Of a DNA stretch of 13,015 nucleotides, positions 7,319 to 13,015 are shown one piece after another (the first letter of the stretch is position 1; each line of letters starts with the position of its first letter). Below the pieces are notes generated by a model. That model worked only from the letters and a program-made list of their open reading frames with translations, searched no databases and had not been told where the DNA came from. The DNA comes from CAZFHZ01 sp964519015 (GTDB taxonomy: Bacteria; Blakebacterota; Blakebacteria; Blakebacterales; CAYUVJ01). Position numbers and translations under genes: made by a program. The stretch is taken from NCBI GenBank assembly GCA_964519015.1, contig CAZFHZ010000092.1:1-13015 (forward strand), given 5' to 3'.

Positions 7319-8529
7319 ACGGGGACCTCCGGCATGTCTTCCTGGTCGCCGGGGAACCTTCCGGTGACCTGCACGCCGCCGGGCTGGTCACCGCCCTGCG
7401 GCGCCTGCGTCCCGGGATCCGCTTCACCGGGATCGGAGGCCGTCATCTCCAGGACGCCGGGGTGGACCTGCTCTATCACACCGACACCCTGGCCTTCATG
7501 GGCTTCACCGAGGTGCTGCGCCACCTCCCACACCTGCTGCGGGTCATGGGTGAGGTCCGGCGTTTCCTGGACCGGGAGCGGCCCGACCTGGTCGTCCTGG
7601 TGGATTATCCCGGCTTCAACCTGCGTCTGGCCCCGCATGCCCGGGCAGCCGGATGCCGTGTGCTCTATTACATCTCCCCCCAGGTCTGGGCCTGGCACGA
7701 GCAGCGGGTCGTGGCCCTGGCCCGCTCGACCGACCTGCTGGCCTGTGTGCTCCCTTTCGAACCCGACTTCTACGAACGGATGAGGTCGGTCTACGGCGAG
7801 GCCCCCGAAGTCCGATACGTGGGCCACCCGCTGCTGGACGTGGCCGTCGCCGGGGACCCCGAAGCGTTGCGACAGGAACTGCTCATCCCCTTGGGGGCTG
7901 AGATCCTCGCCCTGCTGCCCGGGAGCCGGCGCCAGGAGATCGGACAGCTCCTGCCGGCCATGGCCGGGGCGGTCGCCCTTCTGCGGGCCCGCCGGCCCGA
8001 CCTCTTCCCGGTGCTCTGCGCCGCTCCGGGAGTCCCCCGGGAGACCTACGCGTCCATCCTCGGCCGCGCCGGGATCGGTATCGCTCCCGCTCTCCCCGCC
8101 GGGACCGAACGGAATCCCCGGGAGGGGATCGTGGTGGTGGGGGGGCGGACCTACGATGTGATGGGGGCGGCCCGGGGAGCGCTGGTGGCCTCCGGCACGG
8201 CCACCCTGGAGACCGGCCTGTTCGGGACACCGATGGTCATTGCCTACCGTCTCAACCCGATCTCCTGGCGGATCGGCCGGTCTCGGGTTCGCGTCCCCCA
8301 TATCGGTCTGGTCAACCTGGTAGCCGGTGAGCGGATCGTCCCGGAGCTACTGCAGGACGCTGTCACCCCGCGGAGCCTGGCGGATGCCCTGGGACCGCTC
8401 CTGGACGAGGGCATCGAACGGGAACAGGTGAGGACCGCCCTGGCCGGAGTACGGCATCGGCTCGGCCGGCCGGGAGCGGCCGAGCGCACCGCCCGACTCG
8501 CACTCGGATTGCTGGAGGAGCAGCGGTGA
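7315..8529 (+). CDS. lpxB: Lipid-A-disaccharide synthase LpxB (GTG start)
   Basis: Peripheral inner-membrane GT-B glycosyltransferase (family GT19) that joins UDP-2,3-diacylglucosamine and lipid X to form the lipid A disaccharide 1-phosphate. The 404-residue protein has Ala-Gly-Glu-Pro-Ser-Gly-Asp at 12-18, and Asp97 in Val-Asp-Tyr-Pro-Gly-Phe-Asn corresponds to catalytic Asp98 of characterised LpxB. Further motifs are Ile-Ser-Pro-Gln-Val-Trp-Ala-Trp, Tyr-Val-Gly-His-Pro-Leu, Leu-Pro-Gly-Ser-Arg-Arg-Gln-Glu (about 201-208) and, near the C-terminus, Gly-Leu-Val-Asn-Leu-Val-Ala-Gly. Length is close to the usual 380-ish residues. GTG 7315 overlaps the upstream stop (GTGA) and is the only start that keeps the Val-Ala-Gly-Glu-Pro strand. 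The sequence before it lacks a clear Shine-Dalgarno, so initiation probably relies on ribosomes finishing the dehydrogenase gene. Confidence 0.97.
   Translation: MNGDLRHVFLVAGEPSGDLHAAGLVTALRRLRPGIRFTGIGGRHLQDAGVDLLYHTDTLAFMGFTEVLRHLPHLLRVMGEVRRFLDRERPDLVVLVDYPGFNLRLAPHARAAGCRVLYYISPQVWAWHEQRVVALARSTDLLACVLPFEPDFYERMRSVYGEAPEVRYVGHPLLDVAVAGDPEALRQELLIPLGAEILALLPGSRRQEIGQLLPAMAGAVALLRARRPDLFPVLCAAPGVPRETYASILGRAGIGIAPALPAGTERNPREGIVVVGGRTYDVMGAARGALVASGTATLETGLFGTPMVIAYRLNPISWRIGRSRVRVPHIGLVNLVAGERIVPELLQDAVTPRSLADALGPLLDEGIEREQVRTALAGVRHRLGRPGAAERTARLALGLLEEQR
8514..8520 (+). promoter_or_regulatory. Ribosome binding site supporting the GTG start of waaA
   Basis: GGAGGAG ends five bases before GTG 8526, inside the final codons of lpxB. 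It supports reinitiation at the GTGA overlap. Confidence 0.65.
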
Positions 8530-9926
8530 ACCCCCGGCCGGGGACCGGGCTGCGGGGGAGCGCCACGATCCTGACCTGGCGGGTGGGCTCGGCTCTCGCC
8601 TCGGTGTTCACCCTCCCCTGGTGGCTGGCCCGCGACGGCGGCTGGCGGGGAGGGACGGCCGAGCGTTATGGCTTCCTGCCCGCCCGGACGGTGGCTGCGG
8701 CCGATCCGTCCGGATCGCTCTGGTTCCATGCCGCCTCGGTCGGAGAGGTCGGCGTACTCGCCCGGGTCTTCCCCGGCCTGGCCGCCCTTACGCCCGAGCT
8801 CCCGGTGGTGGTGAGCACGGTCACGGCCACCGGACGGGCCCGCGCAGCCCAGCTCATGAGGGGGGAAGGGCACCGCATCTTCCTTCCGCTCGACGCCGTG
8901 GGACCGGTCCGGCGCACCCTCCGGTCCCTCCATCCTCAGACCCTGGTGATCGCCGAGACCGAACTCTGGCCCAATCTCCTCCGGGAAGCCTCCCGCTACG
9001 GCTGTGCGCTGGTCATCGTCAACGGGCGCCTCAGTGAGCGCGCGCACCGGCGTTACCGGCTGGTCCGCCAGGGGGTGGCGGACGTGCTGGGACGGGTCGA
9101 CCTGCTCTGCGTCAAGACCGGTGCGGACGCCGGGCGGTTCATCGGTCTGGGGGCGCGGTCCGAACGGGTGCATGTCACCGGCGATCTCAAATCGGAACCG
9201 CTGCCGGGAGTGGCCGCCGCCCCCCTGGCCGAACGCCGGACCGCCCTCGGTCTCTCCCCCGAAGGACCCTTGCTGGTGGCGGGAAGTACTCGGGAAGGGG
9301 AAGAGCCGATCATCCTGGCGGCCTTCGAGGTGTTGCGGGCCCGACGGCCCGATCTGCGGCTGGTGATCGCCCCGCGCCACCCTCACCGCGCCCGGAGCGT
9401 GGTGGAGGAGGTGCGGATGGGAGGCTGGCCGGCCCGGTTGCGCACCGAGGCCGTCCCGGGGCCGGAGGATGTGGTGCTGGTGGTGGATACCATCGGGGAG
9501 CTCGAACGCTTCTACGCCGCCGCCTCGGTCGCCTTCGTGGGTGGCTCCCTGGTGCCGGTGGGGGGGCATAACCTGCTCGAACCCGCGCTCTACGGAGTCC
9601 CGGTGCTCTTCGGCCCCCATACCGGAGAGACGGGCGGGGCCGACCAGATCCTGCTGGCGGAAGGGGGTGGCTTCCGGGTCCCGGATGCCGCCGGACTGGC
9701 CCGGGTGGCCGACGAATTACTGGCCGATCCGGGGCGGCAGGCGGCGGCCGGGGAAGCCGCGCAGCGGGCGGTAGCCGGCGGCCGCGGAGCCTTGGAGCGG
9801 GTGCTCGGGCACTATCGGCGCCTGATGGGACTGGAGCCGCCCGTCCACCGGCCACACCGCACCGACCGGGGGAGCCGGGGTGTCCGGGAGGAAGACCGAC
9901 CCGGTCTCGAGGAGACGGGCGCGTGA
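8526..9926 (+). CDS. waaA: 3-deoxy-D-manno-octulosonic acid (Kdo) transferase WaaA/KdtA
   Basis: Inner-membrane-associated GT30 glycosyltransferase that adds Kdo from CMP-Kdo to the lipid A precursor. The 466-residue product shows Phe-His-Ala-Ala-Ser-Val-Gly-Glu-Val, with Glu74 the expected catalytic base. It also has Ala-Glu-Thr-Glu-Leu-Trp-Pro-Asn, Asn-Gly-Arg-Leu-Ser, Thr-Gly-Asp-Leu-Lys-Ser, Ala-Gly-Ser-Thr-Arg-Glu-Gly-Glu-Glu, Arg-His-Pro-His-Arg and Gly-Gly-Ser-Leu-Val-Pro-Val-Gly-Gly-His-Asn, the last being the strongest family signature. The N-terminal 15-35 region is the hydrophobic membrane-contact helix. It is longer than the 425-residue E. coli enzyme, partly because of an Arg/Gly/Pro-rich tail after about residue 434. 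Whether it adds one, two or more Kdo units cannot be read from sequence. GTG 8526 overlaps the lpxB stop. Confidence 0.96.
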   Translation: MNPRPGTGLRGSATILTWRVGSALASVFTLPWWLARDGGWRGGTAERYGFLPARTVAAADPSGSLWFHAASVGEVGVLARVFPGLAALTPELPVVVSTVTATGRARAAQLMRGEGHRIFLPLDAVGPVRRTLRSLHPQTLVIAETELWPNLLREASRYGCALVIVNGRLSERAHRRYRLVRQGVADVLGRVDLLCVKTGADAGRFIGLGARSERVHVTGDLKSEPLPGVAAAPLAERRTALGLSPEGPLLVAGSTREGEEPIILAAFEVLRARRPDLRLVIAPRHPHRARSVVEEVRMGGWPARLRTEAVPGPEDVVLVVDTIGELERFYAAASVAFVGGSLVPVGGHNLLEPALYGVPVLFGPHTGETGGADQILLAEGGGFRVPDAAGLARVADELLADPGRQAAAGEAAQRAVAGGRGALERVLGHYRRLMGLEPPVHRPHRTDRGSRGVREEDRPGLEETGA

Positions 9927-11059
9927 GGAGCGAGCTGGAACGACTCCTGCGCCGGATCTGGTCGGGACACCGGTCGGAACCACTTGGGGTGGCGGGGCGT
10001 CTGCTCTACCTCTTGCTGATCCCGTTGGCGGTGGTCTGGTCGAGCCTGGTCTGGGCCCGGCGGGAGGTCTACCGGCTCGGTCTGGTCCGACGCCGGCGGG
10101 TGGCCGGACTCACCGTGGTTTCGATCGGAAACCTGACGGTGGGGGGGACGGGGAAGACCCCGCTGGTGGTCGGTCTGACCCGGGCACTGCTGGAACGGGA
10201 GATCCGCACGGCGGTGGTATCCCGCGGTTACGGGGCAGTGGGGCGGGGTGTCGGTCCGCTGCTGGTCTCCGACGGGGCGGGTCCCCTGGTGGGCACCGAG
10301 GCGGCCGGCGACGAGGCGGTGGTGATCGCCCGGGCGGTTCCCGCGGTGGTGCTGGTCAGCCGGGACCGCCGCCTGGGGGCGCGCCTGGCCCGGGAGCGTT
10401 ACGGCGCGGAGGTGGTGGTCCTGGACGACGGATTCCAGCATCTCCCGCTGGCCCGTGACGCCGACATCGTGCTCCTGGATGCCCGCGACCCGTTCGGCAA
10501 CGGCTGGACGCTCCCGGCCGGCCGCCTGCGGGAGCCCCTCTCCGCCCTGGGGGACGCCGATCTCTTCCTCTTCGTTCACCGCGGAGTGACCGGGGTGCGC
10601 CCCATACCCCCACGCCTCAAGGGACTGCTGCAGGCCCTCCGCCCCGGGGCCGTCACCCTCGACGGGGTGCTGAGGATGAGCGGACTCCGCAAGGGGGGAG
10701 GCGACGAGCACCGGTCGATCGGTGAGCTGGTCGACCGGGGAGTGGTGCTGGTCTCGGGACTGGCCGACCCCGCGCCCTTCGAGGCCGAAGTACGGCAGCG
10801 GGGAGCGCGCGTGCTGGCCCACCTCGCCTTCGACGATCACCACCGGTACGGACCGGACGATGTGGCCAAGGTGCGGGGGGAGTCGGCCCGGAGCGGGGCA
10901 GAGTGGATCCTCACTACCGCCAAGGACGAGGTCAAGCTCGTACCGGCCGGGTTGGGACGGAGCGAGGCACTCTGGGTAGCGGAGTACGCCTTCGAGCCGC
11001 GCACGGTGGAGTTGCTTGTGGAAGCGCTGACCCGGCGGGATATTCAGGAAGAGCCATGA
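9923..11059 (+). CDS. lpxK: Tetraacyldisaccharide 4'-kinase LpxK
   Basis: Membrane-bound P-loop kinase that phosphorylates the 4' position of the lipid A disaccharide to give lipid IVA, using ATP at the cytoplasmic face. The 378-residue protein has an N-terminal hydrophobic helix (about 25-45) flanked by basic residues. The family Walker A, Gly-Asn-Leu-Thr-Val-Gly-Gly-Thr-Gly-Lys-Thr-Pro, is at 69-80 (Lys78, Thr79). Ser-Arg-Gly-Tyr-Gly, Gly-Asp-Glu-Ala, Leu-Asp-Asp-Gly-Phe-Gln-His, Pro-Ala-Gly-Arg-Leu-Arg-Glu-Pro, Phe-Asp-Asp-His-His and Thr-Thr-Ala-Lys-Asp follow in family order. It starts at GTG 9923, overlapping the waaA stop (GTGA), with GAGGAG eight bases before it. Because WaaA needs the 4'-phosphorylated acceptor in E. 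coli, LpxK should act just before the product of the preceding gene. Its stop overlaps the nadB ATG. Confidence 0.97.
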   Translation: MRSELERLLRRIWSGHRSEPLGVAGRLLYLLLIPLAVVWSSLVWARREVYRLGLVRRRRVAGLTVVSIGNLTVGGTGKTPLVVGLTRALLEREIRTAVVSRGYGAVGRGVGPLLVSDGAGPLVGTEAAGDEAVVIARAVPAVVLVSRDRRLGARLARERYGAEVVVLDDGFQHLPLARDADIVLLDARDPFGNGWTLPAGRLREPLSALGDADLFLFVHRGVTGVRPIPPRLKGLLQALRPGAVTLDGVLRMSGLRKGGGDEHRSIGELVDRGVVLVSGLADPAPFEAEVRQRGARVLAHLAFDDHHRYGPDDVAKVRGESARSGAEWILTTAKDEVKLVPAGLGRSEALWVAEYAFEPRTVELLVEALTRRDIQEEP

Positions 11060-12732
11060 GCAACACCCACGCCAGAGAGCCCTACGATATCCTGGTCATC
11101 GGCAGCGGGATCGCCGGCTTGAGCTATGCCCTGAAGGTGGCCGGACTGGGCCGGGTGGCGGTGGTGACCAAGAAGGAGGACCAGGCCTCGGCGACCAACT
11201 ACGCCCAGGGGGGGATCGCCGCCGTCCTCGACCCGCTCGACGACTTCGAGGCTCATATCCGGGATACCCTCACCGCCGGCGCGGGGCTCTGCCATCGTGA
11301 GGCGGTCGAACGCATGGTGCGGGAAGCGCCCCGGCTCATCGGTGAACTGATGGAGCTGGGGGTGGCCTTCAGCCGACGTCCGGACGGCCCGGCCCGGGAT
11401 GGGGCGGGACCCTCCCCGGCCGGAGGGGCGCCGCTCGACCTGGGCCGGGAGGGGGGGCACTCCCGACACCGGATCGTCCATGCCCGCGACCTGACCGGGC
11501 GGGAGATCGAGCAGGCGCTCATCGCTGCGGTGGCCGCCCATCCCGATATCGACGTGTTCGAGGAGCACGTGGCCGTCGACCTGGTCACCGAGCACTTCCT
11601 CCACCTCGGGCTGGGACCCGGCGGGCGACCGACCGTGCATGGAGCCTATGTCTACGACCGTCACCGCGGTGAGGTGGTGGCCTTCCCGGCCCGGATCACC
11701 CTGCTGGCCACCGGCGGCTGCGGTCAGGTCTACCGGCACACGACCAACCCCGACATCGCCACCGGGGACGGGCTGGCCATGGCCGCCCGGGCCGGCTGCC
11801 GACTGGGCAACCTCGCCTTCATGCAGTTCCACCCCACCTCGCTCTACGGGACGGGGGATCCCGCGTTCCTGATCAGCGAGGCGGTCCGCGGCTTCGGCGC
11901 GGTGCTGCGCAACCAGGCGGGTGAGGCGTTCATGGAGCGGGAGCACCCGCTCAAGGACTTGGCGCCGCGGGACATCGTCGCCCGGGCGATCGACCGTCAG
12001 CTCAAGGCATCCGGTGCTCCGTACGTCTACCTCGACCTCACCCACCGGTCGCGGAGCGAGATCGAGGCCCGCTTCCCCCACATCATGAAGAACTGCCTGG
12101 AGATGGGGCTCGATCCCTCCACCGACCCGCTCCCGGTCGTCCCCTCGGCGCACTACATGTGCGGGGGGGTGCCGACCGACCTGGAGGGGCAGACGGAGCT
12201 GGAGGGTCTGCTCGCCGTGGGGGAATGCGCCTTCACGGGGGTGCACGGGGCCAACCGGCTGGCCAGTAACTCGCTGCTGGAAGGGCTCTATTTCGCCGCT
12301 ACCGCCGCCCGCCGGAGTACCCGGCTGCTGGAAGACCTTCCCCGGACGGTGCCGGTCCCGCCTCCGTGGGACGTCTCCGGGATCCGCGGCGAGGAGGAGT
12401 GGGTGGTGCTCAGCCACGACCAGGTCGAGATCCGCGACCTGATGTGGGACTACGTCGGGCTGGTCCGTTCCACCCTGCGTCTGAAACGAGCGGAACGCCG
12501 GCTCACCCTGATCGCCCGGGAGGTGGAGGAGTTCTACAAGCGCACCCGGATCACGGCGGAACTCCTGGAGCTCCGCAACCTCTCCCAGGTGGCCCTGCTC
12601 ATCGTCGACTCCGCCCTGGCCCGGCCCGAGAGCCGCGGTCTGCATTACCTGACCGATTTCCCCCGGCCTGATCCCTCGTGGGACGGCATTGACACCTACG
12701 TGCGGCTCGACTGGGCGGCGGTCACGCCATGA
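11056..12732 (+). CDS. nadB: L-aspartate oxidase NadB
   Basis: FAD enzyme that oxidises L-aspartate to iminoaspartate, the first step of de novo NAD synthesis; NadA then makes quinolinate. The 558-residue protein has the FAD-binding Gly-Ser-Gly-Ile-Ala-Gly (16-21) and Asn-Tyr-Ala-Gln-Gly-Gly-Ile-Ala-Ala (48-56). Residues aligned to the E. coli active site are Glu132 (Glu121), His259 (His244), Arg305 (Arg290), His366 (His351) and Arg401 (Arg386), the last in the signature His-Gly-Ala-Asn-Arg-Leu-Ala-Ser-Asn-Ser-Leu. The helical C-terminal domain is present, and the shorter Val-Glu-Glu-Phe-Tyr end argues against the larger succinate dehydrogenase/fumarate reductase flavoproteins. A Gly/Pro/Ala-rich insertion lies at about 109-127. 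ATG 11056 (overlap ATGA, AGGA six bases upstream) was chosen; the reading frame stays open further upstream only inside lpxK. nadA and nadC are not in view. Confidence 0.95.
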   Translation: MSNTHAREPYDILVIGSGIAGLSYALKVAGLGRVAVVTKKEDQASATNYAQGGIAAVLDPLDDFEAHIRDTLTAGAGLCHREAVERMVREAPRLIGELMELGVAFSRRPDGPARDGAGPSPAGGAPLDLGREGGHSRHRIVHARDLTGREIEQALIAAVAAHPDIDVFEEHVAVDLVTEHFLHLGLGPGGRPTVHGAYVYDRHRGEVVAFPARITLLATGGCGQVYRHTTNPDIATGDGLAMAARAGCRLGNLAFMQFHPTSLYGTGDPAFLISEAVRGFGAVLRNQAGEAFMEREHPLKDLAPRDIVARAIDRQLKASGAPYVYLDLTHRSRSEIEARFPHIMKNCLEMGLDPSTDPLPVVPSAHYMCGGVPTDLEGQTELEGLLAVGECAFTGVHGANRLASNSLLEGLYFAATAARRSTRLLEDLPRTVPVPPPWDVSGIRGEEEWVVLSHDQVEIRDLMWDYVGLVRSTLRLKRAERRLTLIAREVEEFYKRTRITAELLELRNLSQVALLIVDSALARPESRGLHYLTDFPRPDPSWDGIDTYVRLDWAAVTP

Positions 12733-13015
12733 CCGTTTCCGTCCGGGTTCCCAACCGCCCCTTCGTAGCGGTGCTCGATTTCGGCGGGCAGTATGCGCAC
12801 CTGATCGCCAACCGGATCCGGCGCCTCGGAGTCTATTCGGAGATCTTCCCGCCCGACGTCGAATCCGAGGCCCTGGAGGACGCGGTCGGGATCATCCTCT
12901 CCGGCGGGCCCAGCAGCGTCTACGATCCCGCCCAGCCCCCTTTCACCAGTGAACTGTTCGCCCAGCCGGTACCTATCCTCGGACTCTGTTACGGACATCA
13001 GCTCCTGGCTCAGCA
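12729..13015 (+). CDS. guaA: GMP synthase (glutamine-hydrolysing), N-terminal part, cut by window end
   Basis: The first 95 residues of a class I glutamine amidotransferase domain, which releases ammonia for amination of XMP to GMP. Val-Leu-Asp-Phe-Gly-Gly-Gln-Tyr (15-22), Leu-Ile-Ala-Asn-Arg-Ile-Arg, Ile-Leu-Ser-Gly-Gly-Pro-Ser-Ser-Val-Tyr (56-65) and Leu-Gly-Leu-Cys-Tyr-Gly-His-Gln (84-91) match GuaA rather than CarA, TrpG or PyrG. Cys87 is the nucleophile. The ATP-pyrophosphatase and dimerisation domains lie beyond the window. The ATG overlaps the nadB stop (ATGA), and no clear Shine-Dalgarno precedes it. A stand-alone amidotransferase subunit, as in archaea, cannot be ruled out from this fragment. 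Confidence 0.9.
   Translation, partial: MTVSVRVPNRPFVAVLDFGGQYAHLIANRIRRLGVYSEIFPPDVESEALEDAVGIILSGGPSSVYDPAQPPFTSELFAQPVPILGLCYGHQLLAQ

Noticed and set aside
10903..11055. Upstream extension of the nadB frame into lpxK
   Set aside because: The extension encodes no conserved NadB sequence. ATG 11056, with AGGA upstream, sits ten residues before the conserved first beta-strand.
11044..12645. A 533-codon open frame on the minus strand opposite nadB, and similar long ones at 37-1173, 3002-4099, 3943-5205, 5445-6320, 7021-8301, 8244-9620 and 9812-10843
   Set aside because: All lie opposite well-identified genes. Their translations are rich in His, Pro, Gly, Asp and Arg with no recognisable motif, as expected for antisense frames in G+C-rich DNA.
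1..13015. tRNA or rRNA genes, CRISPR arrays, insertion sequences, attachment sites, toxin-antitoxin or defence genes
   Set aside because: None seen. Known core genes fill almost the whole window, with only 112 non-coding bases and no direct-repeat arrays or transposase motifs.

Overview
This is a gene-dense stretch of a Gram-negative chromosome with high G+C (third codon positions are almost all G or C). It carries eleven genes, all on the + strand. Ten are complete except for one unresolved start, and the last is cut by the right edge. The order is bamA, skp/ompH, lpxD, lpxC-fabZ fusion, lpxA, a Gfo/Idh/MocA dehydrogenase, lpxB, waaA (kdtA), lpxK, nadB, guaA (partial). The only non-coding gaps are 93 bases between bamA and skp and 19 bases between skp and lpxD.

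The first two genes build the outer membrane: the barrel insertase BamA and a periplasmic Skp-type chaperone. The next seven form a nearly continuous lipid A-Kdo pathway. LpxA, LpxC and LpxD make UDP-2,3-diacylglucosamine, LpxB condenses the disaccharide, LpxK adds the 4'-phosphate and WaaA adds Kdo. FabZ, fused to LpxC, links the pathway to fatty acid elongation, because both draw on 3-hydroxyacyl-ACP. A UDP-diacylglucosamine pyrophosphatase (LpxH, LpxI or LpxG) is not present here, nor are late acyltransferases, MsbA or Kdo synthesis genes. The last two genes, nadB (NAD synthesis) and guaA (GMP synthesis), are housekeeping genes attached to the end of the cluster.

Two features stand out. 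First, a sugar-nucleotide dehydrogenase of the GnnA type sits between lpxA and lpxB. That is where gnnA and gnnB lie in Acidithiobacillus ferrooxidans, but here no aminotransferase partner is beside it. This raises the possibility of a 2,3-diamino sugar in the lipid A backbone. Second, all eight junctions from lpxD to guaA are 4-base stop/start overlaps (ATGA, GTGA or TTGA), which points to one translationally coupled polycistron.

Taxonomy can only be inferred. The LpxC-FabZ fusion and the bamA-skp-lpxD-lpxC/fabZ-lpxA order are typical of Bacteroidota, Chlorobiota and related FCB-group lineages. Combined with the high G+C, this suggests a Gemmatimonadota-like or uncultured FCB-type bacterium rather than a proteobacterium. 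There are no mobile elements, RNA genes, CRISPR arrays or signs of recent transfer. This is an ordinary core region with an unusual arrangement, not an accessory island.
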